A stretch of 64,000 nt of DNA, taken from the NCBI GenBank assembly GCA_028023455.1, contig JAQFVV010000254.1, positions 992,001 to 1,056,000 of the forward strand. The letters are read 5' to 3'. A model generated the notes under the pieces. That model was given only the letters and a program-made list of their open reading frames with translations. It was not told the DNA's origin and searched no databases. Below are positions 1 through 10,625 of this stretch, piece by piece. A program made the position numbers and the translations under genes. Source of the DNA: Epiperipatus broadwayi. Its lineage: Eukaryota > Onychophora > Udeonychophora > Euonychophora > Peripatidae. How positions within the stretch are numbered: the stretch's first letter is position 1; each line of letters starts with the position of its first letter.

Positions 1-1502
1 TATTATTTTATTAAAACTATTTAAACATTTAAAATAACTTTTAAAACAATTTTAATAACTTATTCCATTTATCTATTTTTATTTAAACAAAATATTTAAT
101 TTTTTTTTTTTATTAACTGTATTCATCTTTATTACATCATTTAAATATGCAATAACGACAGTTAACTTAATATTTATTATTATTTGCTTTTATGATAGGC
201 AACAATTCCATCCAATTCTATAATATAACTTTTAAAATATTTTAAACTTCGTTATTAATTCAAACAAGCGTGTGTGTGAACGTATATAGTATACAAGTCA
301 CATGATTAATAACTTTGACAGACGATTTTTAATCTATTTCTCTGCCTAGATTTATAAAATTGATACACTTATTATATTATATAATATAATTATAAAATTT
401 GGAAGAACAATTTAGAAAATATAGAATTAAATACAATTTTCACCATCATAAAGTTTATTTTTAAAATATATTATATTAATTTTGACTATTAAATATGATT
501 ATAAATTTAAACACTGTATTTATTAACTTATCAGTTTTAAACTATTAAAATCGAATTTATTAAATATACTTTTAATTTTTATAGCTGTGTTATTTAATAT
601 GGCCAGCTTTTACAACCATATGAAACAATATTTTAAACTTTACTTAACTACTTTTTAAATAATTCGCTATAATTTTATATACCACATATTTTCTTTAGCT
701 TTAAATTGTACTTTAAAAATATAATCGACAAACTATAATTAATAAATCAAAAGAACATATTCTAAAATTTAAAATTTTTAGTAATTGACTGTTATGAACT
801 ATTACTGACCTATAGAAAAGGGCACAATATATATATATATATATATATATGGCAAAAGCAATCATCAATGCAGCATGGTGATAAAGGATATATATTATTA
901 CCATATGATTACATTTACTTGATAGAAGCAAATCTTAATATAACTTTGATATTTCATGTGATCACAATCTCTAATTTGTGACCATGTTTAACATATTACT
1001 AATTCCATTTGGGTGATATGGCTAAATAATATTTCTCCACTTGATCTCCATAAATAAATAATATCTAAGTAAAATATGTCTCAGGATTCAAAATATATGT
1101 GCAAATAAGTGCGACAAATATGCGACAAGTTTAATAAATAAGAATTTAAATTAATTTTATTTACATCTATATAAGAATAAAATATTTTTATTATTTGTTT
1201 ATTTTATAATTACTGAATAATTTTTTTGTTTAATTAAGTAATGACTTGTCCCATTCATACTTTGTAAAGATGTAAATGAGTAAAATAAGTTTGTGTATGT
1301 GTGTGTTAGTATGTAACAATATGATGTGTTGCTATGAATACGAAATTATTTATAAATCCATTAACTAAGATTGACTTCATTTTATCCTAAGCATGTAATT
1401 GCTTAACCTAATAATTAGACTATAATATATTATGCAGTATGGGTTTCAAATATATTAGTAAAGTCAACTCTCATCTTTATTTTACAAAATATCTAAATAA
1501 AC
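1..1502. other. AT-rich flank without recognisable gene
   Basis: I see no coding region, RNA gene or element here on either strand. The only distinct structure is an uninterrupted TA dinucleotide run at about 826-850. Short open frames crossing it are low-complexity artefacts. Confidence 0.6.
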
Positions 1503-2078
1503 AATACACGATTAATTTAAATCTGTTATTTATAATGCGCTGAAAACTTTGAAAATATTCAAACAGAAGTCAATCTTTGAGAATGCGCTATTTCTTAAAT
1601 ATTATAAATTTCCACGCACTCGCCCACCTGCAAGAGTTTAAAAAACTTAAGTGAATCACTTAAGTTTAGAGCGTACATTCTATATACACCAACTATTACA
1701 AACCATGCTTAAATCAGGGCTTGAATCTATTGCGTGCGTGATGTTATAATCAAATATTCAATTATACAAATATATTTAACCCATTGCAAGGGAAAGATAG
1801 CATCTCATTTTTAACAACTATGATTAGACAAACATGACTTACAAATGAATATTTGATTATAACTTGTATTTGATTATAACATCAGGCACACAATAGACTC
1901 AAGCCCTGATTTAAGCATGGCTGTAAGAATTGTTATATACAGAATGTATTCTCTAAACTTAAGTGATTCACTTTAAGTTTTTTAAACTCTTACCGGTGGG
2001 CGAGTACATGGAAATTTATAATATTAAGAAATAGTACATTGTCGGAGATTGACTTCTATTTAAATAATACACGATTAA
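1503..2078. repeat. Foldback (long inverted repeat) element with flanking direct repeats
   Basis: The left arm (about 1565-1765) is repeated as an imperfect reverse complement at about 1846-2057, leaving an ~80-bp spacer. Matching landmarks are AGAAGTCAATCT at 1565 against AGATTGACTTCT ending at 2057, and CCCTGATTTAAGCATGG on the right arm against its complement on the left. A 13-bp direct repeat, AATACACGATTAA, lies at 1503-1515 and 2066-2078. On the right it almost abuts the arm; on the left about 50 bp intervene. This may be a target duplication of a larger element, or chance. No coding capacity. It fits a foldback MITE; superfamily unknown. Confidence 0.8.
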
Positions 2079-2149
2079 ATAAATATAAGTAAACAATGAA
2101 TTCATCAATTATACATCTTCTTAAACTTCAAACAATGATAGCAATCCTT

Positions 2150-2460
2150 AGCTCTAAACCATTATTATTAGTGGCATTAGAGGAAAGAGCTCTAGTCTTA
2201 AAAATATAACAATAAAGAAATGAACTACAATTGCTTAAAATTTTACTAGATGACATTAAAGAGAAGTGTTACTCTTGTCTTAAAAATATAACTATGCTTA
2301 CTTAAGCTTCCACTAGATGGCACTAAAGTAGAGAATTAGACTTGTCTAAAAAATATAACAATAAGAAATAACTGATTTCTCAAGCTATCATTAGATGGCC
2401 ATAGAGTAAAGAAGAGTTCTTCTTGCTTTAAAAGCAATTAAATAATACTCTCATAACCAT
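2150..2460. repeat. Degenerate tandem array, ~70-80-bp unit, about 4 copies
   Basis: Units carry the recurring landmarks ACTAGATGGCACTAAAG and GTCTTAAAAATATAACAATAA. Copies begin near 2171, 2251, 2320 and 2398, so the spacing varies from about 67 to 80 bp. The copies have diverged substantially. No gene is implied. Confidence 0.7.
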
Positions 2461-2706
2461 ATCCATAACTTTTTTTCACTAGATGACTAAAAAAAATCAT
2501 TTTTTAAAAATGACTATATCTATTTCCCTTTTGGTTTTCATTTTCTTTGAAATTTACATTATTTTTTGTGCACACATAAGCTTGCATTTTATTAACAGTA
2601 TATGTAATGTTATTTGATTATCTAAATAATAGCTTTTGACATAATCATTTCTTACAATAATTAAAAGTTAAAGCCATTGACATAACAACTTCTGATTTTT
2701 TTTAAA

Positions 2707-2710
<4 letters not shown>

Positions 2711-2739
<29 letters not shown>

Positions 2740-2758
2740 GTTGTTGTTGTTGTTGTTG

Positions 2759-2796
<38 letters not shown>

Positions 2797-2991
2797 GTTG
2801 TTGTTATTATTATTATTATTATTATTATTGTTATTGTTGGTGTTGTTGTTGGTGTTGTTGTTGTTGTTGTTATTATTTTTATTATTACTACTATTATTAT
2901 TATTTCTACTACTATTATTATTATTATTATTATTAGTAGTAGTAGTAGTGGCGGTAGTGGTAGGGGTAGTAGTAGGGGCAGCAGCAGTAGC

Positions 2992-3024
<33 letters not shown>

Positions 3025-3043
3025 TGTAGTAGTAGTAGTAGTG
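2711..3043. repeat. Compound trinucleotide microsatellite
   Basis: About 330 bp of interrupted triplets pass through three phases: ATT runs, then GTT and TAT mixtures, then AGT/GTA runs. The whole stretch is open in one frame and would encode poly-Leu followed by poly-Val. That is a property of the triplets, not evidence of a gene. Confidence 0.95.
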
Positions 3044-3260
3044 GTTAGATAATACTGTGGGGAATAAAAGTTTTTATTCTTTCAAATTATTAATCAATCA
3101 CTTATTCATAGATCCATCATCAAGAGGAAAAAGAAAACAAAATGGTTTGTATATCCATTACTACGTCAAAATATGTGTTACTCTTTTATTGGATTTCATG
3201 TAAGCTTAAGATTTTCTTTTCAGGTAATCAACTTATAGTCAATATATCTACTATCTAATT

Positions 3261-3646
3261 AAATGCTATCCAACCTTAAGTAATTCATGGGCCGCATTAA
3301 AAAAAAAACCACGGGCTATATACGAAATAATAAATACAGAGTATATTAAATTATGGAGTCTTAGATTCAGTTAGGTTTAAGAGACATTTCAAAACTAAAA
3401 TAAAAAAGAATGTTATAGTGTTTATAAGAGTTTCATTGAAACAATAGACAAAATATAACAATTGTTTATATTATAGACATTAGATAATAATTTCTAATAT
3501 CAAAATTATCAATTAGTGATAGAATTAAAATTATCTAATAAGCTTTCGATTCAAATTATTTTATTTTTTTATTTGAAAAAATAGGTGAGCTGCACAACTT
3601 TCTGCAGGCTGCCTGCAGCCCAAAGACTGTGTTTTGAACAACTCTA
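3261..3646. mobile_element. hAT-type MITE, 386 bp, 8-bp target duplication ATCTAATT
   Basis: The element is bracketed by ATCTAATT at 3253-3260 and 3647-3654, the 8-bp duplication length typical of hAT transposons. The left end reads AAATGCTATCCAACC. The right end, read inward on the other strand, is TAGAGTTGTTCAAA. Both resemble the CA(G)TGTTGTCCAAC-type ends of many animal hAT elements. Just inside each end is a GGGCCGC- or GGGCTGC-like motif, common in that group. There is no transposase, so the copy is non-autonomous and must have depended on an enzyme from elsewhere. Ends are mutated, so it is old. Confidence 0.8.
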
Positions 3647-3654
3647 ATCTAATT

Positions 3655-4318
3655 ATTTATTAATTGGTGTGTAGCTTTTTTTAACTAGAAGATAAAACAA
3701 AAAAAGAACCCATCTCCATTTGGCAGTTGGTTACCTTGGTGAGCATTGCTTCCTCTATTCTCCGATAGGTGCGCTGCTAATGGATATTGAAAGATTGTTT
3801 TATTTCTTACGTTTTATATAAAAGCATCATATAAAATAAAATGTAAAAGAATTAAGATGAATTGACTAATTAATTTTTATATTAATATTATTTTTATTAC
3901 ACAGATAATTAGTTTGTAAAATTTGATTGAAAGAATTAAGATTACATTAATTATGCGGTTGTAAGAAATAAAATACTAATAAATATTTATAATTTGTGAC
4001 GCTGAAGAAAATGTTATTAAAATTATTATAATGATAATAATGCGGTAAATATTAAAAATTATGAAAAAGAATTGCATTAGAATTTAGACAAATAATTGTT
4101 TTTAATTACTCCACGTGAGCTATTTTGAAGCATATTTAATAATTAAGTGAAGAAAAATAAACTTTCAACAATTCTGAGATTTTACTAAGATTTTTTTTTT
4201 TTTTGACAGAATTATACCTAAGTCAGAAATATAATATTAATTGAAGACAATTTCATACGCAGAAAAGAATATGATTCCGCATATTTAAATAATTCAACCC
4301 TTATCAAGAAAAATAAAG
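3655..4318. other. AT-rich interval, nothing recognised
   Basis: This stretch holds a short GC-richer patch at about 3710-3780 and otherwise AT-rich sequence. I found no reading frame, repeat partner or RNA gene that I can support. Confidence 0.5.
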
Positions 4319-4406
4319 AATTACATTTTGAATTACAAGTCTCAAACTAACTCAACCCACATCTTTGACACCATCCACTTTAGATATATAGAGTAACGAT
4401 TATTAC
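4319..4406 (-). repeat. F410 dispersed repeat, left remnant of a split copy
   Basis: About 80 bp match, as reverse complement, the F410 units at 17388-17478 and 23085-23150 (landmark TTTGACACCATCCAC). The match stops at a Merlin insertion and resumes at 17066 in the same orientation, so these two pieces were once one copy. The last 8 bases, ATTATTAC (4399-4406), are the duplicated target. Confidence 0.85.
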
Positions 4407-5149
4407 GGTACTTGTGTACTATTTCTGCATTGAAGAGAAGATAGGAGGCTTTTCACATTCATATCAATACACTGGTAACTTTTTAATGTTATTTTGGCAA
4501 CCATTTATAAAGCTATTAAACTTTACAAAGTTGCCAGTGCATTGATAGAATGTGGAAAGCCCTCCTATCTTTTCTTTATTGCAGGAATAGTAGACAATAT
4601 TTTAAAAATGGACCAAAAAATAAATATTATATGAGATATGCATGTACTTCTATAAAATCTACACATGCGCAGATGATGAAGCTTTGACACTTAATTCAAA
4701 TAATTTCAAAAAATGTGTAGAAATAGTTTTTTAAAAACACATACCAAAAACAGGTACACTTTTCTCAAGATTTACAAAGTTATCGGCAGGTTGACACGAA
4801 CATACAAAATTTTTTTTATTTATCTTAAAAACTACATGGTCTCAGCCCGCGAAAATAGATTGAATCAAAAGTACCACAAACTCCTAAATGTTACTTTGCA
4901 GATACATAAAACAATCACTAAATTATAATTTTATTAAATAATATTTACAAAAACAAATAAAATATACATATATGCTACTTACACTGTAATTAATAACAGT
5001 AATTAATTGCATTCAAACAAACAAATTGAATTTTCATTTGACCATAGAAAATTGACACAAATGTTCCCTCCAAAATGAATACATGATTGCAAAGTGTGTC
5101 GAGATTTTCCAGAAAAATACTATGAAGCATATTTTTTTGATTTAAAAAA

Positions 5150-5355
5150 AAACCAAAACAAATAATTCAGACCAATAAACAAATATAAATTATAAAACAT
5201 TTCTTATCACTTTTCATGCAGGTGGAAAAAATTGAATAACCAAAATTTTAAGAAATTTTTTTTTATTTTTATAAGTACACAAAATAAATAATTCGCAACA
5301 ATAAACATATATCAATTGTAAGTCTTTTCTTCATGCAGGTGAGAAAAATTGTTTT
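5150..5355. repeat. Two-copy direct repeat inside the Merlin element, period ~126 bp
   Basis: Copies share AATAATTC...AACAATAAAC near 5161 and 5287, and both end in a CATGCAGGTG-type motif (about 5216 and 5334) followed by GAAAAAATTG or GAAAAATTG. Between about 4610 and 6390 the rest of the Merlin left part has no readable gene apart from the transposase fragment. Confidence 0.65.
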
Positions 5356-5489
5356 ATATATTGTTGAGTCTAGAGAAAAATGTGTGGTTGTTTTTGTGCA
5401 AATGACACAACATATGTTCGGCAAGTGTTGGGTTGATATAACCCCTGTGCTGCTGTTTCTTTCACCAACTCCATAGTTTTTGGACTGAG

Positions 5490-5640
5490 AAGTGCAGTTT
5501 TGGAATCCACCAAATTCTAAGTGTCACTGCCACTGTCCAATTTTTAACTACCACAATCTCTCTGTGTATGCCATCAAGCATCCACTGGTGAGAAAGAATT
5601 TGACCTTGTTGATTTTTCCTTGGTGAAAAAAGGCTTTAGT
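5490..5640 (-). pseudogene. Merlin transposase fragment (DDE region), decayed
   Basis: Read on the minus strand, this gives a short peptide running SLFSPRKN, then QWMLDGIHRE, then a V-rich stretch. IS1595/IS1016-type and Merlin transposases carry an E-S-x-F-x-x-(R/K)-K motif followed by a W-V-(F/L)-G-G-I-x-R-E motif in the catalytic domain, and this matches that order and spacing. An in-frame stop lies where the usual glutamate would precede SLF, and surrounding frames are closed, so it cannot be functional. It lies inside the Merlin-like element and reads leftward. The assignment rests on motif recognition only. Confidence 0.6.
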
Positions 5641-6543
5641 TAATTATCAAATCTAAAGAATGCAAAATAACAGCGATCAAAGCAGATTTTGAAAAAAATA
5701 ATGTTTTTACAAATGACAAATGGGGGTGGGGGTGAAAGCTTGTTGTTTTTCTTCCCTGTTTATTGCACTTAAGAATACTAGCTAGATTGGCTTAAAGATC
5801 GTTTTGATATAATTAACTGTCCCAGATTTGAACCTCAGATTGAGTACACAATAACCAAATTCAGGTTTTCTATTCGATTGCAATATTTGCAGATAGGATT
5901 TTTGTGGTCTGTTCTAAATAGTTTTAAAATTCATTGGTGTTTATTAGAGAAGTAATATCAGAACTAATTTTTACTTGGAAAAAAAAAAGCCAAAATTATC
6001 CAATTGTCTAACAAACAGGAAAAGTAAGAAGAAAAAAAAGTTTTGTTTTGTTATAAATAATACTAGTTTAAAAAATAAATACTATAGATGTAAAATAAAA
6101 ATAAACTTTTTTTTCGGTCTCATAGACTGCTGAACTTTTTAAGACCTTTTGTAAAAATATTCATGATGACATCGACTTTTGGGAATTACATGAAAGGCAC
6201 TTTAATATTATATTTTGTGTATATTTTCTATGCATATTTAAAATCTACTACAAATCAAATTGAAATGTAAAATTTAAAGAATTCAATAAGAATATTAAAG
6301 CATGTAAACAAACATATCAGATGAATTCTTATTCTATTTCTTAAAACTAGTAAGCCATTACAAAGAGAATCATCTTTTGATACATTTTTCAATATACTGT
6401 GATGGCCACGTAAAGTCATCGTCACACGTATATATTTATTAATAAAATTAGATGGATTAGCTACTAAATTTTTTAAAAAAAAGAAGAAAAAGAAAAAACT
6501 TGAAATTCAAATGTTGAAATTACTTTGGATTTTTGTAATAGTA

Positions 6544-6696
6544 AGAGAAGGGGAGGGGGGGTGCATAAAGAAATGTGTCTCTTTCTCTCTTTTAAAAAAA
6601 AAAACGAGTAAGTCAAATGCTTGAAAGTTATTTCTATTTATTGTGGGAGAGGGGAAGGGGATGCATAAAGAAATGCGTCTTTTCTCTCTTTTAAAA
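6544..6696 (+). repeat. Duplicated purine/pyrimidine block in U3 of the LTR, period 100 bp
   Basis: Two copies read G-rich tract, TGCATAAAGAAATG(T/C)GTCT, then TTTCTCTCTTTTAAAA. The shared TGCATAAAG motifs are about 100 bp apart (6562 and 6662). The same duplication occurs in LTR2 (about 10810-10960) and LTR3 (about 15090-15250), so it predates the multimer. Repeated U3 blocks often act as enhancers in retroelements; that role is inferred here. Confidence 0.75.
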
Positions 6697-7075
6697 ACTA
6701 TTGTGATAAATTAAAATAAAATGTAAAACATAAAGGTGAAAAAATGAATTGTAAACTTTAAATAAAAATTAAATGTAATATGTAATATAAAAACAATATG
6801 GCCGTAGGTGTTAAAGTCTGTTGGACTAATTAAATTCCTCAGACAAAGAAAATGTATAACAAGGAAAAGCTTATAATTACAGCTAAATTAATTAAAACCT
6901 ACATTCCAGCCACGAATTAAATAAAGAAACATGATGATAAGAATTGGTTGGAAATCTAAATCTTAATTAAAAATTTACAAAAGAATGAACAAAAGAAAGA
7001 CAGTAAGAAAATTACAGATTATCTGGGCATTACTAGTAGAGATTTTGAGGAAGCAACAGCTAAAAGAAAATGGAA

Positions 7076-7135
7076 GAAGTGCGCGGTTAGTGGCGTTAAA
7101 GGGACGTGGGTTCGTATTCAATCCGTCTCACCACT
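7076..7135 (+). other. tRNA-like (Pol III promoter-like) patch inside the LTR
   Basis: GCGCGGTTAGTGGCGTT resembles an A box and GGGTTCGTATTCAATCC resembles a B box with one extra base, at ordinary tRNA spacing. Upstream (7040-7080) the plus strand reads like a LINE-type C-terminal tail (ATAKRKWKKC), so a SINE or LINE tail may have been captured. Equivalent patches occur near 11340-11395 and 15635-15690. No intact cloverleaf. Confidence 0.45.
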
Positions 7136-7991
7136 GACTCACAATGTAAGATCTATGCCTGACCTGCTAGAGAGACCACCGCTTCTGTGACTGACAACTT
7201 AAAAATCTACCTAAAGAATCGACAAGAAGTAAAAAACTGGAACAAGAAATAACCCCACAAACTGAGAGAGAAAATTAATCCAGCCGACAGTGAAGGACAT
7301 CACCGTCTCTACAAAAAAAGGGATGATCTCCCACTGGACGGTAAAAAGCTCTCGAAAGAAATACCCATGGAAACAACTACAAGGAAAACCTAGGTAAAAA
7401 GCATGCATGCATTTTAATTTATAATGTTCGTAAATAAATAAACAAGGAACAATTTTGATAAATTTAGAACTCTACCCAATAGGACTTCAAAATAACTTTT
7501 ATATTTGATCTGTTTTACTATGTTTATTATAGCCACGTATTTTATATAAGTGTGTGTTTTTTTATTATTGTTATCATGTATTTTTTATATAAAAGTGAGT
7601 GTTATTAAACATATTTATTCTTAAAATTGCATATACTTGCTTTATTCTCCTATCACCAAGCTATGACAGGAGGGAAAACTGAAATTTAGTGATTAAAGGG
7701 TAAGGCTTATTTTAAAAGATATTCGTGTGCTGCTTGTTCGTGAGAATTGTCCCAATTATAAAAAAATAAATAGCAAGCGCTGGACATTCGTTAAATTTCT
7801 TGAAATAGTTTGCTTTGTTCAGCAGCTGAGGGTTCTTGATCGGGAAAAATAACGCCAAGATAATATGTACGTATTGCCTTGGGGTTCGGTCAAGGGTATA
7901 GATATGAAGTTAAATTTGTATCTGTATTAGCTCTCTGCTTGCATTGTAATGGCGTTGGTTAAATAAATAAATAAACAATATCCATTACAGT

Positions 7992-8009
7992 TGGAGGCTA
8001 AGCCGGGAT
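7992..8009 (+). other. Second primer-site-like sequence inside LTR1
   Basis: TGGAGGCTAAGCCGGGAT follows ...CCATTACAGT and matches the tRNA-Pro primer-site consensus TGGGGGCTCGTCCGGGAT at 14 of 18 positions. The true internal-edge site is 225 bp further on, and similarity continues past both sites (CCGGGATATTT). The same sequence lies in LTR2 (12257-12274, one change) and LTR3 (16550-16567, one change). Confidence 0.7.
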
Positions 8010-8216
8010 ATTTCGGTTAGCAAAACTGATAGTAAACAAATAAGAAATAAGAATAAGCAAATGCTGAAAAAATAAATGTATAATAAATTAATAAATGAAA
8101 GGAAGAATCAAAGTTGTGAAAAAATAAAGTATAATAAATAAGTCTAAAATATAATTGAAAGTATTAAAGATAAAAATCAAATCAAGGAACAATCCAAATA
8201 ACCATTCCATAATAAT

Positions 8217-8234
8217 TGGGGGGCAGTCCGGGAT
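8217..8234 (+). other. Primer-binding site, tRNA-Pro-like (internal copy 1)
   Basis: TGGGGGGCAGTCCGGGAT starts two bases after LTR1. It matches the tRNA-Pro primer site used by gammaretroviruses (TGGGGGCTCGTCCGGGAT) at 15 of 18 positions. Its position and match fix the LTR boundary. Confidence 0.82.
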
Positions 8235-8624
8235 ATTTTCACGTTTACAAGTTCAGCCCATTTGAATTCGAATATAACAAAATTAATAGTTGATGCAATA
8301 ATTAATAAACAAATCAAAAATAGCTTGGTGGTAGACAAAAGCAAGAAATAAAATAAAATAATAGAGGGTAAAAGGAGAGAAAGAGAACGTGATATAATTT
8401 GGGAAGTTAGGTTGTAAATTGGAGACAGTTGCGGAGGGGTCTTGAAGGCAGGCATGGGTGAGTGATGATTAGTGAGTGGGATGGGGAGAGTCAAACAAAC
8501 ATACCTAGTGTCAGTGAAATATAAAGTCAGTAAAGTAAGATAATCCTATAAGGAGAGGGTTAGAATAATAAAGCTGTAGAATAAAATATAAGTGATTAGT
8601 TAGTGTGTGTGTCAGATAGATTTT

Positions 8625-9613
8625 ATGCACATGAGATCAAAAACAGAAATGGACACTCTAGTGGGCGAAATAGAAAAAGCCTCCGAAGAACAAATGGAAC
8701 CATCTGGAGAAATAGCTAGTGAAGGAGATATAGAAATTAGAAAGGGAATGAAGACGATGATTGATAATAAAATAGAAAGCTGCATTATAATGGATATGTT
8801 CACGAAAATAATGGAAGGCCAGCAATGGTTGATTATGGAAATGAGGGAAAGAGATGAAAGAAATAGTAGGAGGATAGAAGAGTTAGACGAACGACTAAAT
8901 AAGAATTTTAGCCAAAAGGTTGAAGAAATGAATGAAATATGTGAACAAACCTCATACCAGGTGAAGGTTGCAAATGAAAGGTTGAATCACCAGGAGGAAC
9001 TACTGGAGAAAATACAGCAAGCTAAATTAGAGCAAGGGGAGAAAATTGAAGTAATAAAAAATGAAAACGGAAAGGCTATAGAAAAGATACAACTAGAGGT
9101 AACTCAGCGAACACAGTTGAGAAGATAGAAGTGAGAGTAGAAAGGGGTGAAAATAAAATAGAAAATATAACAGAGATGATAAGAGCTAACAGTAAAGAGC
9201 AAGAAAGCATGAGCAAGTGCTTGCAAATAAGTAGTGAAAGCAATAATGTAGAACAGATGCTCATAGGCACAAAAGGAAAGACTGTCGAACAGGTTGATGA
9301 GTCGCTGAATGCATTTGACAGCACTAGGCCTAATTACAAGGCGGAGGATCGGGGATTTAAACCCCAGCCCAATGATCCACACATAGGAAGAATGCAATAC
9401 AATCCTCATCATGATTATTGGGAAGGAAACCAGGCATTTACTGGTAGATCAGAAAGGGCTGAAATGTCCAAACAGACCGGAAGAGGCTCAGATCTAAATT
9501 ATCCGGATGAGCAAGCCGACTCTAGAGGACATCGGAACATTGCTCCAGTTCCAAGCACAAGTGGAAATATGTATGGTAAAAGGCATGATAAGAAGCCTCC
9601 AGACAAAAACTAA
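8625..9613 (+). pseudogene. Gag-like coiled-coil protein gene, frameshifted (copy 1)
   Basis: The first ATG in the leader is 8625 (the frame is open from a GTG at 8607, which is not a usual eukaryotic start). The N-terminal part is charged, Glu/Lys/Gln-rich and clearly coiled-coil, with motifs such as MRERDERNSRRIEELDERL. It stops at TAG, 9126-9128. A second open stretch ending at 9613 continues the same protein in another frame and has no ATG at its head. Copy 2 shows why: copy 1 lacks four bases (TTAG) just before this point. The C-terminal part is Pro/Gly/Arg-rich with PSTSG. I see no major homology region and no CCHC knuckle, so Gag assignment rests on position after the primer site and the coiled coil. 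Confidence 0.65.
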
Positions 9614-10625
9614 GCCTAAAGAAAATAAACGGACGGATATGTCGGTTCGATCAAACAATAACGTCATGGGATCACGAGAAATAAAGTTAATTTTTTTTTG
9701 AAACATATGACAGGTGGGGCAAATTGTCTCATGACAAATAATTAAAGTTACTATAATAAACAAAAAAAAAGATAATGTTCACAGAGTGAAATCAATGATA
9801 AACTTAATGCGTGTTTATGTGCAGTCAAGCACAGCAAGACAAATGTAAATAAAAGTAATAACAAAAAAAAAAAGGAAGGGAAAAGAAATCTATAAATAAT
9901 TTATTTGTATAACAATCTGTCAATTATAAATGCAGATATAATTAACAAATAAATAAAAGTAAAATTAGAAATAAGAATCATTTAGGCTCATTAAAGAGCC
10001 GGTTAAGAATTAATAAAATAAAATAAATGAACAATAGTGATAATACTTAAATGATAGATATCACTGATAGGTGTATGAGGTTGCAGATTGAGGCATATAT
10101 GTGTGTGTGTATGCATTATGTTTGGGTCGTATTTTGAGCTTGATTCAGCCGTCTCTTCCCTAACTGTAGATTCACATGGCTTTCGGTGGTAAAACTTTTA
10201 AATGAAGCGCCAGTAAGAATCCTGGACTCATTATATAATAAGAATTAGTGTCTCGAAATAAATAAAATAAATAAATGAAGAAATAAGAATTTGTTGTTTG
10301 CGCAAGATGAACAGGCAGTAGAAATATCCTGCTGTTCACACACTTTAAACCCTTTTATGTTTTTGATAGAGTTAAGTCGTGCCATGGTCTCGTATGCGTA
10401 GAGATTAAATTGGTTGATCAGCCAAAATCGATCAGAAAGAATTGTGTAGTTTTACCTAGCTGTCTCTCTGCAGTCATCCTCATCATCATCATCACTCATC
10501 ATGATAGAGTGGAAAAGTATGTAATAAAAGCAGAAGTAAGGGTTGAAAGCAAAGAATTAAAATAAGCTCTCATCTCAGACTAAGATTCGACCCGATTTTA
10601 ATTCTCAAAAATGGGCAGAGTGTAA
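9614..10625 (+). other. Non-coding 3' part of internal copy 1, with polypurine stretch
   Basis: No pol gene or other frame is visible. Landmarks are a GGCTCATTAAAGAGCC hairpin near 9990, a TG run near 10100 and a CATCAT run near 10490. The purine-rich AAAAATGGGCAGAG (10607-10620) lies five bases before LTR2 and is the likely plus-strand primer. Confidence 0.7.

Larger units (their letters stand above)
6398..8214 (+). repeat. LTR copy 1 (1817 bp)
   Basis: Starts TGTGATGGCC and ends in AATA two bases before the primer site. Termini are TG...TA, not TG...CA. All three LTRs carry the same internal landmarks: a 100-bp-period duplication near the start, a tRNA-like patch, a conserved but antisense open frame (7211-7408 here), and a second primer-site-like sequence 222 bp from the end. 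Copies differ by scattered substitutions and short indels. Confidence 0.88.

Noticed and set aside
1503-2078. CRISPR-like or satellite interpretation of the repeat arms
   Set aside because: Arms are inverted, not regularly spaced direct repeats; no array or cas-like gene, and the DNA is eukaryotic in character.
2738-3052. 104-codon poly-Leu/poly-Val frame
   Set aside because: It is the translation of an interrupted triplet microsatellite; no other coding sign.
7211-7408. 65-codon minus-strand frame conserved in all three LTRs (also 11476-11676 and 15768-15965)
   Set aside because: The copies are recent LTR duplicates, so conservation is expected without selection, and it is antisense to the element.
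9104-9412. Minus-strand frames opposite the gag-like gene (also 13371-13676)
   Set aside because: Shadows of the plus-strand coiled-coil frame; hydrophobic composition results from reading Glu/Lys codons in reverse.
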